Below, in pieces: positions 17,093 through 25,755 of a stretch of 38,138 nucleotides of DNA. Numbering within the stretch: the first letter of the stretch is position 1; the number at the start of each line of letters is the position of its first letter. Origin of the DNA: Verrucomicrobiota bacterium (lineage in GTDB: Bacteria > Verrucomicrobiota > Verrucomicrobiia > Verrucomicrobiales > DEV007); assembly GCA_030625775.1 (NCBI GenBank), contig DAOUQC010000048.1, positions 1-38,138 on the forward strand. Direction: 5' to 3'. The position numbers and the translations under genes are program-made. The notes below the pieces were generated by a model. The model worked only from the letters and a program-made list of their open reading frames with translations, did not search any database and had not been told where the DNA came from.

Positions 17093-18298
17093 TCAAGGCT
17101 GGGTGATCGTTTTGTGTTCACTCGAAACCGTGGCATCGCGTTCATCGGTGAGGGTAAGAAACCAGGTGGTGTCTTTGAGGGAGGGGAGAGTGGCGCTTGC
17201 GCTGTTGCCTTCTATTTGAGCATCGAGGCTTTTCCATTTGCGCTCTTTCCACGGGCCGGTGCCGGTGGTGTAATGAAGGGATGCGCTTTTGATGGGGAAC
17301 TCACTTTGGAAATCCACGCTGACCTGTTTTCCGCTTCGCGATATTTTACCGATTCTGGCCAGGGCTTTGCCCTTGATTAAAATGGAATCGACAAACAGGC
17401 CGATCTCCTTCGGTTTCCATCCGGACGGATGGCCGTGGGGCATGCGGACGGTGATGCACAGAGTGCGTGGGCCTTTGACCGCACGGTAGCTTTTCTGATA
17501 GCTGTCCAGCGGGTAGGCGAAGTCGTTGGTGCCGTTGACAAAGAGCATCGGCATATTTGCCTGGTGAAGATAGGAGGAGGGGTCAAAATTTTTCACCCAT
17601 TGCCCGGCGAGTTCTGGTCCAAGGGTTTTGAAGTCCTTGAGCCAGGTGCTGTTCTGGTGAAGAAAGCCACAGCCGTAAACCGGAACAGTGACTTTGAGTC
17701 GCGGGTCGAGGCCGGAGGCGAGCGAGGTGAGGTAACCTCCCCAGGAAATTCCGGTCATGCCGATTCGCTCGGGATCCACTTCGGCTTGGTTTTGCAGCAG
17801 GGAGACAGCACGAAGAATATTGGCGACCGCGTGATAGGTCCACGCGCTCTTTACGCCCCCGTCGAGGTCGGTGAATTTCTCCTTGTGAGATTGGTCGGGG
17901 CCGCCGTCGGGAAGCGCTTGGCGTTCCGCTCCTTTGCCGGCGAGATCCATGGCAATGGCCACGTAGCCGCGTTTCACCCAGATCTCGACCCATTCCCTGA
18001 AAGCCATACCGCCGCCTCCGTGCACCAAGACCATGGCGGGTTTTTTGTTGTCTGCCGCGGCTCCTTCGGGGATTCCGTAATAGGCAAATACCCGCGTTTT
18101 TTTGCCTCGGTAATCTTCTCCGGAATAATAGAGTGAGCGGATGGGGCCCGATTGGTCGATCCATTCGATGGAGGGTGCTTTGGACAAGTCGGCGAGATCC
18201 CAGGGACCGGTATTGTGATTGGCTGCGTGGGAGGCTGGGTTTGCCAAGAGCAAAAACAGCAGGGTGAGGAGGGCTGTGATGGGAGTTGGATTTTTCAT
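17093..18298 (-). CDS. Secreted alpha/beta hydrolase (acetylxylan-esterase/dienelactone-hydrolase-like)
   Basis: A 401-residue exported hydrolase with a signal peptide (MKNPTPITALLTLLFLLLANPASHA). The fold's marks are the oxyanion region VLVHGGGGMAF (90-100), nucleophile S185 in GISWGG, acid D259 in NGTNDFAYP, and histidine near 288-290 in MPHGHPSG. The last 90 residues (about 310-401) form an extra beta-sandwich-like domain. Such enzymes are usually annotated as acetylxylan esterases or peptidases; the exact substrate is not shown. It lies 36 bp downstream of the DUF1080 hydrolase in the same direction, suggesting cotranscription and joint action on decorated glycans. Confidence 0.85.
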   Translation of the reverse strand: MKNPTPITALLTLLFLLLANPASHAANHNTGPWDLADLSKAPSIEWIDQSGPIRSLYYSGEDYRGKKTRVFAYYGIPEGAAADNKKPAMVLVHGGGGMAFREWVEIWVKRGYVAIAMDLAGKGAERQALPDGGPDQSHKEKFTDLDGGVKSAWTYHAVANILRAVSLLQNQAEVDPERIGMTGISWGGYLTSLASGLDPRLKVTVPVYGCGFLHQNSTWLKDFKTLGPELAGQWVKNFDPSSYLHQANMPMLFVNGTNDFAYPLDSYQKSYRAVKGPRTLCITVRMPHGHPSGWKPKEIGLFVDSILIKGKALARIGKISRSGKQVSVDFQSEFPIKSASLHYTTGTGPWKERKWKSLDAQIEGNSASATLPSLKDTTWFLTLTDERDATVSSEHKTITQP

Positions 18299-18334
18299 AA
18301 GAGGGTTTTAGAAGATGGAAAGATGTTCGTCATT

Positions 18335-19282
18335 TTATTTTTCTACCAACCATACATTCCGATAAGCGGTCGGGTTTCCATGCCCCTGGAAAATGATCGG
18401 GCCTTTGCTCACTTCGGGGCGCGAACCTCCGGCGCCGGTGCCTTTGGGCAGTTCGACATCAGCGTGAATCTTGACTCCGTTGTGCAGGATGGTGATGCGG
18501 GCATTGGCGGTTTTTTTGCCGTCCGAGTCAAACGTTGGTGCAGTGAAATCGATATCATAGGTTTGCCAGCTCAATGGCGGCAGGCACATTGGCGTATCGG
18601 CAGTTTTGAATTTGTAAAAACAGCCGCACCACTGTTTGGGGTCGCTTTTCAAAGGCAGGTCGATCCAGTCCTTGTTGTAGACGAGGCCGAAGGTATCGAG
18701 CACCTGGGTTTCGTAGCGGTTTTGCAAATAGAGGCCACTGTTGCCACGATCCTGACTTGAAGGGGGAGCGGAAGGTTTGTAAGGCAGGCGGAACTCGACG
18801 TGCAGGTGGAAGTTTCCATAGTCGCTGGTGGTTTCGGATCCGGCCCACAATAGGCCGTCTTTGATTTCCCCTTTGATGAGGGAGTTGGCTTTGCCATCGA
18901 AAAGCACCACGGCGTCCTTGGGTGGCTTGGCACCAAGAGTCGGGCTTTTTCGGACGATTTTCTCAAGTGAGCTGATTAGTTTTTTAACTTCAGCGCGGTC
19001 GAGGGTCGTCACTTCTGGTTTTGATTGATCCCACCCAGCACCGGGCAAGCCTCCTGAAAATTTGCTGAGGTAAAATTTTCCTTTGCTCAAAGCGACGATC
19101 TGCACCCCACTTTTGCCATCGAGGTATTCGCCCTGAATGATAAAACCAGGGGCTTCAGCAGCGGCTTTGGTGGGATCGGTCCAGGTGGGGATATTTTTTT
19201 TATCGGCCGCCTGGGCGGCGGTGAAGGTGAAGGCGATGAGGATCGCAGTCGTGGTGATTGAGGTGAAAAAGGGCTTACGCAT
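18335..19282 (-). CDS. Secreted 3-keto-disaccharide hydrolase family protein (DUF1080)
   Basis: I start at the ATG at 19282 so that a signal peptide is first (MRKPFFTSITTTAILIAFTFTAAQA); the frame is open 13 codons further upstream without signal-like sequence. The 315-residue product has an N-terminal module of about 120 residues and a DUF1080 jelly-roll domain with typical text: VVLFDGKANSLIKGEIKDGLLW, FHLHVEFRLP, GNSGLYLQNRYETQVLD and YDIDFTAPTFD-GKKTANARITILHNG. Members hydrolyse 3-keto-glycosides formed by FAD-dependent oxidation. It sits between a COG2509 flavoprotein (48 bp upstream) and a secreted esterase (36 bp downstream). Confidence 0.88.
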   Translation of the reverse strand: MRKPFFTSITTTAILIAFTFTAAQAADKKNIPTWTDPTKAAAEAPGFIIQGEYLDGKSGVQIVALSKGKFYLSKFSGGLPGAGWDQSKPEVTTLDRAEVKKLISSLEKIVRKSPTLGAKPPKDAVVLFDGKANSLIKGEIKDGLLWAGSETTSDYGNFHLHVEFRLPYKPSAPPSSQDRGNSGLYLQNRYETQVLDTFGLVYNKDWIDLPLKSDPKQWCGCFYKFKTADTPMCLPPLSWQTYDIDFTAPTFDSDGKKTANARITILHNGVKIHADVELPKGTGAGGSRPEVSKGPIIFQGHGNPTAYRNVWLVEK

Positions 19283-19292
19283 AATTAAGCCC
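19271..19292 (-). promoter_or_regulatory. Hairpin enclosing the start codon of the DUF1080 gene
   Basis: The arms GGGCTTA (19286-19292 on the minus strand) and TAAGCCC (19271-19277) pair perfectly with the ATG in the 8-base loop. Such a structure could limit initiation at this start. It may be chance, since the downstream arm is coding. Confidence 0.35.
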
Positions 19293-19330
19293 AATTTGCA
19301 CAGGCCTGAACGCCCTTGCAAGCATGGGTT

Positions 19331-20917
19331 TTATTCCACTCCAATAGCCGCACTCGCCTCCGCGCAGCGCACTCCATCCAGAGCAGCACTGACAATGCCT
19401 CCGGCAAAACCGGCTCCTTCTCCGCAGGGATAAAGTCCGGCGATTTCAGGGTGCTGTAGGGTGGAGGGATCCCGCGGAATGCGAACAGGGGAACTGGTCC
19501 GCGTTTCGAAGCCTATCAGGTTGGCATCACTGGTGATGTAACCGTGCATTTTTTTACCGAAAAACTTCAGGCCGATATTCATTCGTGTGGTCATCCATTT
19601 AGGCAGCAGCTTATCCAGTCTGGCGGGGTTGAGACCCGGATGGTATGAGCTGTCGGGCAAATCGGAGGAGTCTTTCAGGCTCATGAAATCAGTGAGTCTC
19701 TGAGCAGGGGCGACCTGCCCACCGCCACCGGCTTTTTTGGCAGATTGTTCCAGGGATTTTTGAAAAGCAACACCTGCGAGCACTCCGTGTTCTTTTTGGA
19801 AAGCTGCGGTGTCTTCCGGCTCAACGGTCACGACCATGCCGCTGTTGGCAAAAGGTGAGTCGCGTTTGGACAGGCTCATGCCGTTGACGACTACTTCATC
19901 GTTTTCCGTAGCGCAGGGGACAATGAAGCCGCCCGGGCACATGCAAAAGGAATGCACCCCGCGGTCATTGATCTTTGTTGCGAGCGAGTAGCTGGCTGCG
20001 GGCAGAAGCTCATGCCGTTGGGCATCTTTTGCTAGATGGTATTGAATGCGGTCGATCAGAGGCTGCTGGTGTTCAATGCGCACCCCCATGGCAAAAGGTT
20101 TCTGTTCCATGCGCACTCCTTTTTTTTCTAGTAGAGTATAAATATCCCGGGCGGAATGACCGGTAGCCAGGATCACACTGGTGCCGGTGTATTCTTTGTC
20201 GTCAGCAGTGGTCACTCCTTTGATTTTATTATTCTCGATCAGGAAGTCGGTGACTTTTGTCTGGAAATGCACTTCGCCACCTGCTGCGATGATGCTCTGT
20301 CGCATGGCCATCACGACTTTGGGTAGCAGGTTGGATCCGATGTGGGGGTGGGAGTCGATCAGGATGCGTTCGGGAGCACCGTGGGCGACCAGGGTTTCAT
20401 AAATGCTTGAGATGGTCCCACGCTTTTTTGCCCGGGTGTAGAGTTTGCCATCTGAAAATGTGCCCGCCCCGCCTTCGCCAAAACAATAGTTGGAGTCTTC
20501 GACGATCCGTCCCTCCCGTAGAATAGGAGCCAGATCAAAACGCCGCGCCGAGGCGTCTTTGCCGCGTTCGAGAACAATAGGAATACGTCTCAGCTCCAGA
20601 CAGCGTAGGGCGGCAAACAGGCCAGCAGGTCCCGAACCGACGATGATGACCCGGGGAGCGTCTGGTCGCAGAGGGCGATAATTGGGAAGCAGCGGCTTTT
20701 CAGGCGGCAGAATGTCATCGATGCCCACTTCGAGCCTCAACAGGACTTTGATGGCACGCTTGCGGGCGTCGATCGAGTGTTTGCGCAAACGAAGACTCCT
20801 GATGCGTTCGCGTGGAATTTTTAATTTTCTCGCAACAGCATAGGACCACGCTTTTTTGTCCTCTGACGTGTTCAGTGGAAGGATCACGTCGACGGTTTCC
20901 ACTCGGAGTTCGCTCAT
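19331..20917 (-). CDS. FAD-dependent dehydrogenase of the COG2509 type
   Basis: A 528-residue cytoplasmic flavoprotein. Residues 1-75 form a small basic N-terminal domain (VARKLKIPRERIRSLRLRKHSIDAR), followed by the FAD-binding loop VGSGPAGLFAALRCLE at 93-108, the FGEGGAGTFSDGKLYTR signature, the second-strand motif ILATGHSARDIY, and a C-terminal PCGEGAGFAGGIVSAALDG. This combination defines the uncharacterised COG2509 dehydrogenase group, found in many bacteria; the substrate is unknown. It is first in the minus-strand group with the DUF1080 hydrolase, but that hydrolase is exported and this protein is not, so they need not act together. Divergent from the HhH gene. Confidence 0.88.
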   Translation of the reverse strand: MSELRVETVDVILPLNTSEDKKAWSYAVARKLKIPRERIRSLRLRKHSIDARKRAIKVLLRLEVGIDDILPPEKPLLPNYRPLRPDAPRVIIVGSGPAGLFAALRCLELRRIPIVLERGKDASARRFDLAPILREGRIVEDSNYCFGEGGAGTFSDGKLYTRAKKRGTISSIYETLVAHGAPERILIDSHPHIGSNLLPKVVMAMRQSIIAAGGEVHFQTKVTDFLIENNKIKGVTTADDKEYTGTSVILATGHSARDIYTLLEKKGVRMEQKPFAMGVRIEHQQPLIDRIQYHLAKDAQRHELLPAASYSLATKINDRGVHSFCMCPGGFIVPCATENDEVVVNGMSLSKRDSPFANSGMVVTVEPEDTAAFQKEHGVLAGVAFQKSLEQSAKKAGGGGQVAPAQRLTDFMSLKDSSDLPDSSYHPGLNPARLDKLLPKWMTTRMNIGLKFFGKKMHGYITSDANLIGFETRTSSPVRIPRDPSTLQHPEIAGLYPCGEGAGFAGGIVSAALDGVRCAEASAAIGVE

Positions 20918-21054
20918 GTTTTCCTATCAAGCCCATAAAAGGGAAGGATGCAAGCAGTCCTGTGGAAAAGGGTGAATGAGCTGATCTGGCGGGGATTTAA
21001 AGCGAGTATATAAGGAATGTTTATTTCGCTAACTAAGTTTCTTTGAAAAAGTTC

Positions 21055-21083
21055 TTGCCTAACATGAAAGAAACCTATCTATT
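21055..21083 (+). promoter_or_regulatory. Candidate promoter of the HhH-protein gene
   Basis: TTGCCT (21055-21060) and TCTATT (21078-21083), each 4 of 6 to consensus, are separated by 17 bp, about 90 bp before the ATG. The palindrome at 21092-21106 would overlap the start of transcription. Weak on consensus alone. Confidence 0.3.
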
Positions 21084-21091
21084 ATGTTCTA

Positions 21092-21106
21092 GTGAACAGT
21101 GTTCAC
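21092..21106. promoter_or_regulatory. Operator-like palindrome GTGAAC-AGT-GTTCAC
   Basis: A perfect 6-bp inverted repeat with a 3-bp centre stands in AT-rich sequence 66 bp before the HhH gene. It resembles repressor sites in form. It is close to a Gram-positive SOS box (GAAC-N4-GTTC) but the spacer is 3, so LexA assignment is not justified. Confidence 0.4.
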
Positions 21107-21172
21107 ATGACAACTGTTTAAACAAGCTAAAACAAACAAACTAAGATAATAGTTAATGAGAAAGGAACCTGA

Positions 21173-21715
21173 ATGATGAAAATGAAATCAATATTAAGAA
21201 TGGCCGTTGCTCTCTTGGCCGCCTTTGGCTTACTGGCTGGAGTGCCTCAGCAAGGCATGGCGAAAAAAAAGGCGACGGCAACAAGTAGTGCCAAGGCGGA
21301 TAGTGGGAAAAATACCAAATCTTCCAAGAGCAGAAAGACGTCCACGTCGAAGAAGGCAAGTGCTTCCAGTAAAACAAAGGAAGAAAACAAACTTAGCAAA
21401 GCGGATGCGGATGCCAAAGAGTTGGTATCGGATCTGACCACTACCCAGAAGAAGAAATTACTCGGCTTGCTGAATGATGGGGATGTGGAGGCTTTGACGG
21501 CGGTCACCGGCGTAGGGGGAGTGCGGGCCAAGGCGATCATGAAAGGGCGACCATTTACATCGATAGAGGATCTTCGCGAGGTGGAGGGAGTCGGGAGTAA
21601 AGTGTTCGGTGATGTGGTGGCGCATGGAAAAACAATGACTGGCAGTTCTTCCGCAAAATCAGCCAAAAGTAAAACCGGAAAAAAATCGAGCACCAGGACA
21701 AAGAAGAGTTCTTAG
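21173..21715 (+). CDS. Exported helix-hairpin-helix protein with Lys/Ser-rich tails
   Basis: The 180-residue protein begins with a probable signal peptide (MMKMKSILRMAVALLAAFGLLAGVPQQGMA), supported by an AAAGGA ribosome site 6 bp before the ATG. Residues 31-75 are almost entirely Lys, Ser, Thr and Ala, like histone H1 tails. Residues 86-152 form a ComEA/competence-type HhH domain with two hairpins, VTGVGGVRAKAI (111-122) and VEGVGSKVF (137-145). Residues 155-180 are again Lys/Ser-rich. An exported, very basic, double-HhH protein suggests DNA binding in the periplasm or at the surface, for example DNA uptake; it differs from ComEA in lacking a separate anchor. If the N-terminus is not cleaved, it could instead be membrane-bound. 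Confidence 0.8.
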   Translation: MMKMKSILRMAVALLAAFGLLAGVPQQGMAKKKATATSSAKADSGKNTKSSKSRKTSTSKKASASSKTKEENKLSKADADAKELVSDLTTTQKKKLLGLLNDGDVEALTAVTGVGGVRAKAIMKGRPFTSIEDLREVEGVGSKVFGDVVAHGKTMTGSSSAKSAKSKTGKKSSTRTKKSS

Positions 21716-21749
21716 GGGTAGGAAATACGGCTGGTGCAGCCGGCAATGA

Positions 21750-21782
21750 CCCGATCGGGACCAGGTTCCCGGTCGGGTTTTT
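21750..21782 (+). terminator. Rho-independent terminator after the HhH gene
   Basis: CCCGATCGGGA (21750-21760) pairs with TCCCGGTCGGG (21767-21777) over 11 positions with one wobble pair and a 6-base loop, followed by TTTTT. It lies 35 bp after the HhH stop codon and isolates that gene from the ABC-F genes. Confidence 0.85.
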
Positions 21783-21876
21783 GTGTTTTGCTGGGACTTA
21801 TTCGGATCTGTCTCATTGAAACGAATATTCTCCATTGATCATTTCCTTGTTCGCCATACTCTTCGACTACAATAAA

Positions 21877-23799
21877 ATGGCCAAAATCAACCAGTCTCCA
21901 AATACGATTCAAACTGCGGCAATCGCGAGTGCAAGCGAGCTTGTGATGCGCTACGGGGATCAAGTGCTCCTGGATGGGGCGACTTTGGCCATTCATGAGG
22001 GGGAACGTATCGGTCTGGTGGGACGAAATGGCTGTGGGAAATCAACTTTTCTCAGGATTGTAGCGGAGGAGTTAAAACCGGACTCGGGAAAACTAGCTCA
22101 TCGCAAAGATTTGATCATTGGTTATTTGCCTCAGACTTTTGAATTGGATGAGTCGGCGACGGTGATGGAGAATGTGCTTTCGGGAGCCAAGCATATATCG
22201 GATTTGATTGACGAATACGAAACTATGGATTCGGAGAGCAGCAAAAGCGGAGAGTTGCTTGATAAGATCACTCATTTGGATGGCTGGAGTCTGGAGCAAC
22301 GTGCGGATAGCTTGATTAATCATTTGCATGCGCCGTCTGCTGACAAGGAAGTGAAGACTCTTTCCGGAGGAGAAAAAAGAAGGGTTGCCTTGTGTCGGGC
22401 TTTGCTGGCACGGCCGGATTTTCTGATTCTCGATGAGCCTACCAATCATTTGGATACCGAAGCCATTGAGTGGTTGGAAGTTTTTCTCTCTCGATACAAA
22501 GGGGCATGTTTGTTTGTGACTCACGACCGGTATTTTCTCGACCGGATAGCAACGCGTATGGTTGAGTTGTTTCGTGGTGAGTTTATTAGTTACCAGGGGA
22601 ATTATACCGAGTACCTGTTGGCACGTGCAGAGCGGATGGCGACTGAGGAATTGCAGGAGCACAAGAGGCAGCGCTTTTTGAAAAAAGAGCTCGATTGGGT
22701 AAGACGGGCGCCCAAGGCCCGGGGCAGTAAGGCCAAGAGCCGGATAGATGCTTATTTTGAAGTAGCTGAAAAGGACGCGCCAGAGCAGGATCTGGATGTG
22801 GATTTGATCATTCCTCCAGCACCGAGGTTGGCGAACAAAATTATCGAGTTGCGCGACGTTGGCATGGGATTTGACGGTAGGCGTTTGTTTGATCACTTGG
22901 ATCTCGATTTGGAAGAGGGGCAACGCATTGGCATAGTCGGCCGCAATGGTTTGGGTAAATCGACCTTGATCAAGATTATGTTAGGCGAACTGGAGGCTGA
23001 CAGTGGAACGGTGGAGATTGGAAAACGGACGCAGATCAACTATGTTGATCAGAATCGTCTGGCACTTGATGATTCCAAATCGGTTTGGGAAGATGTGGGG
23101 GAAGGCAACCAGTATGTGAGGCTGGGTGATGAGAATATTAGTTTACGCGCTTATTTGAAGCGTTTTTTATTCACCGATGACCGTATTAACACAAAAATTG
23201 AGTTGTTGAGTGGAGGAGAGCGTAGCCGGGTGCTGCTGGCCAAGATATTGAAACGTGGCGGCAATGTGATCGTATTGGACGAGCCCACCAATGATTTGGA
23301 TTTGGGTACTTTGCGGATGCTGGAGGAGGCATTGACGGGTTTTAGGGGCTGCGTGATTGCGGTCAGTCATGATCGCTATTTTTTGAACCGGGTTTGTAAT
23401 GGTATCCTGGCTTTTGAGGGGGAAGGGGTGGTGAAGTATAACGTGGGCAATTACGACTATTATCTTGAGAAACGAGCAGAGGGGAGCAAAGCGGCAAAAA
23501 CTGGATCCTCTTCCGTGGTTTCGGGGGCTAAGATAGAAAAAGTCCGGGAGCCTGCCCGCAAGTTGAAGTGGAAGGAGGAAAAAGAGCTGGAAGAGATTGA
23601 AGGAGTGATCCTGGCGGCTGAAGAGGAAGTGGCTCAGCTGGAGGCCAGCTTCGCAGCACCGGACTTTTACGAAAATCACAAGGAAGATTGGAAAGAGCTT
23701 GAGGATAAACTGGCTGCCGAAAAAAAGAAGGTGAGCAATTTGTATGCCCGCTGGGAGGAATTGAGTGCGATCAAGGCGGCGTGTGAGGCGGGAGGTTAA
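21877..23799 (+). CDS. uup: ABC-F ATPase, Uup-like
   Basis: I start at the ATG at 21877, giving 640 residues; the frame is open 14 codons further but with hydrophobic, unlikely text. Two ATPase domains are present: Walker A GRNGCGKST (49-57) with LSGGEKRRVALCRALLARPDFLILDEPTNHLD, and Walker A GRNGLGKST (355-363) with LSGGERSRVLLAKILKRGGNVIVLDEPTNDLD. The DEPTNDLD in the second domain and the C-terminal coiled coil (about 560-635) are typical for Uup. ABC-F proteins act on ribosomes, and Uup also affects replication-related recombination. No membrane segment. A second ABC-F gene follows 152 bp on. Confidence 0.9.
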   Translation: MAKINQSPNTIQTAAIASASELVMRYGDQVLLDGATLAIHEGERIGLVGRNGCGKSTFLRIVAEELKPDSGKLAHRKDLIIGYLPQTFELDESATVMENVLSGAKHISDLIDEYETMDSESSKSGELLDKITHLDGWSLEQRADSLINHLHAPSADKEVKTLSGGEKRRVALCRALLARPDFLILDEPTNHLDTEAIEWLEVFLSRYKGACLFVTHDRYFLDRIATRMVELFRGEFISYQGNYTEYLLARAERMATEELQEHKRQRFLKKELDWVRRAPKARGSKAKSRIDAYFEVAEKDAPEQDLDVDLIIPPAPRLANKIIELRDVGMGFDGRRLFDHLDLDLEEGQRIGIVGRNGLGKSTLIKIMLGELEADSGTVEIGKRTQINYVDQNRLALDDSKSVWEDVGEGNQYVRLGDENISLRAYLKRFLFTDDRINTKIELLSGGERSRVLLAKILKRGGNVIVLDEPTNDLDLGTLRMLEEALTGFRGCVIAVSHDRYFLNRVCNGILAFEGEGVVKYNVGNYDYYLEKRAEGSKAAKTGSSSVVSGAKIEKVREPARKLKWKEEKELEEIEGVILAAEEEVAQLEASFAAPDFYENHKEDWKELEDKLAAEKKKVSNLYARWEELSAIKAACEAGG

Positions 23800-23951
23800 A
23801 GATGGGAAATTAAATGTTTTTGAACCACAGATGGCTCTCTATGGTTTGATTTTTTTCCCTAATAATCACAGATCCCTTAAGCACTATCGACTTGCCGCGG
23901 GCTTTGATTCGCATTAAGAAGGGCCACAATCGATCAACCTGCTTTTATCTC

Positions 23952-25562
23952 ATGCTCACAATCCGAAATCTTAAAATGTCCTATGGTGGGCGTACTCTCT
24001 TTGAGGATGCGTCGATGCAGATCAACTATGGGGATCGTGTGGCACTGGTGGGGCCGAATGGGGCGGGTAAATCCACTTTGTTTTCGATTATTTTGAAAGA
24101 TCTGGAACCGGACAAGGGAAAGGTTGATCGTGACGAGTGGACCATGGTTGGTTTTTTACCCCAGGAAAGTGAGTCGGTGGGTGATGAGACCGTGATGGAT
24201 GTGGCAACGGGTCGGGTGGGAGAGTTGGAAAAGCTGGAGGTCGTTTTACGTGAGTTGGAGGAGGCGGGAACCGTGGATATTCCGGAGTATTATGAAGCGC
24301 AGGGAAAATATGATGCGCTGAGTGATCCGGGCATCGAAGCCAAAGCGGCCAAGATGCTGAGTGGTCTGGGATACAAGAAGGAGGATTTTAATCGGGCGGC
24401 AAAAGAAATGAGCGGGGGGTGGATCATGCGTGCCCATCTGGCACGATTGTTGGTGATGGCACCCGATTTATTGATGTTGGATGAACCAACCAATCATTTG
24501 GATTTGCTGTCACTACTGTGGTTGCAGGATTATTTAAAAAATTACTCGGGTGCGGTGTTCATGATTTCCCATGACCGCGAGTTCATGGACGAAATCGTAA
24601 AAAATGTTTACGACATCTGTGACAAAGAGCTGATTCCTTACAAAGGCAATTATTCTGATTATTTGAAGCAGCGGGAAGCTAAGTATGAGCAACAGCACTC
24701 AGCTTGGAAAAACCAGCAAAAAGAGATCAAGGCGCTGCAGGATTTTGTGAATAAATTCCGGGCGGTCCAATCGAAAGCATCCCAGGCTCAGAGCAAGCTG
24801 AAGCAGATCGATAAAATTGAGAAGATCGAAAAGCCGCAAGCGCCTAAAAAGCCCTTTCGCTTTCAGTTTCCCCAGCCTCCGCGTGGCGGGCAGAGATCAG
24901 TGACCCTTGAAGGCGTCGACATGGCTTACGGGGATTTGCAGATTTATAAAGGCCTGGATCTTGAGATTGAGCGTGGTGAACGCACGGTTTTGGTGGGGCC
25001 CAATGGTTCTGGTAAATCGACTCTGATAAAAATCCTCGCTGATGAAGTGGAGTATCAGGCTGGTGAGCGCAAGTTGGGGCACAATGCCAAGATTGGTTAT
25101 TTCAGTCAGCATCGCTCGGCTTCACTCAATCCTAAAAATACGGTTTTGCAGGAGGTGATGGACAGCGCTCCAAACATGCGTGAAGACGAGGTGCGGGGTG
25201 TGTTGGGGTCTTTTTTGTTCCGCAAAGAAGAGATTTATAAAAAAACGGAGGTGCTCAGTGGGGGAGAAAAAAGCCGTTTGAATCTAATTAAGTTTTTGGT
25301 CGACCCACCGAATTTGTTGTTGATGGATGAGCCGACGACTCACTTGGATATTCTAACAGTGGAGTCATTGATCCTGGCGCTTGACCGTTACGAGGGGACT
25401 CTGGTTTTCATTTCCCATGACGTGCATTTCATCCGCAAGCTGGCGACCAAGGTGTTGCATGTGAATGGTGGCAAGGTGACGCCCTATGCGGGGGATTATG
25501 ATTATTTCCTCGAAAAGGCTGGTAAGTTGGGAGATGAACGGGCGGCCTTGACGGCTGGGTGA
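23952..25562 (+). CDS. ABC-F ATPase, YheS/YdiF-like
   Basis: The ATG at 23952 gives a 536-residue protein that starts MLTIRNLKMSYGG, the standard beginning; an upstream in-frame ATG (23892) only adds 20 basic residues. Walker A boxes are GPNGAGKST (34-42) and GPNGSGKST (349-357). Signatures are MSGGWIMRAHLARLLVMAPDLLMLDEPTNHLD and LSGGEKSRLNLIKFLVDPPNLLLMDEPTTHLD. The SGGW form and the linker with FRFQFPQP point to the YheS/YdiF branch. It probably acts on the ribosome; whether it gives antibiotic protection is unknown, and the linker is not long as in many resistance ABC-Fs. Confidence 0.88.
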   Translation: MLTIRNLKMSYGGRTLFEDASMQINYGDRVALVGPNGAGKSTLFSIILKDLEPDKGKVDRDEWTMVGFLPQESESVGDETVMDVATGRVGELEKLEVVLRELEEAGTVDIPEYYEAQGKYDALSDPGIEAKAAKMLSGLGYKKEDFNRAAKEMSGGWIMRAHLARLLVMAPDLLMLDEPTNHLDLLSLLWLQDYLKNYSGAVFMISHDREFMDEIVKNVYDICDKELIPYKGNYSDYLKQREAKYEQQHSAWKNQQKEIKALQDFVNKFRAVQSKASQAQSKLKQIDKIEKIEKPQAPKKPFRFQFPQPPRGGQRSVTLEGVDMAYGDLQIYKGLDLEIERGERTVLVGPNGSGKSTLIKILADEVEYQAGERKLGHNAKIGYFSQHRSASLNPKNTVLQEVMDSAPNMREDEVRGVLGSFLFRKEEIYKKTEVLSGGEKSRLNLIKFLVDPPNLLLMDEPTTHLDILTVESLILALDRYEGTLVFISHDVHFIRKLATKVLHVNGGKVTPYAGDYDYFLEKAGKLGDERAALTAG

Positions 25563-25598
25563 TTAATGTGGGGCAGATTTGACTCCGTCTATCTTCGG

Positions 25599-25653
25599 TT
25601 CCATATCTGCCTGGTGAAGCGTAAGTCTCACTCGACAGATATGGAAATCTGTC
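25599..25653. repeat. Nested inverted repeats between convergent genes
   Basis: TTCCATATCTG (25599-25609) pairs perfectly with CAGATATGGAA (25636-25646). The latter overlaps a second dyad, GACAGAT (25634-25640) with ATCTGTC (25647-25653), so the two hairpins exclude each other. The location between the ABC-F stop and the convergent hydrolase stop suits a bidirectional stop signal or a dispersed intergenic repeat; a T-tract is absent. Confidence 0.55.
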
Positions 25654-25755
25654 CTACAACAATTCCAATTCCACATCGTAAGCTCGTCGCTTTCATTCAG
25701 ACTCATGTTTAGGTCGTGACTTCGATAAGTCTTTTGATTACTATCGTCTCAAAAT

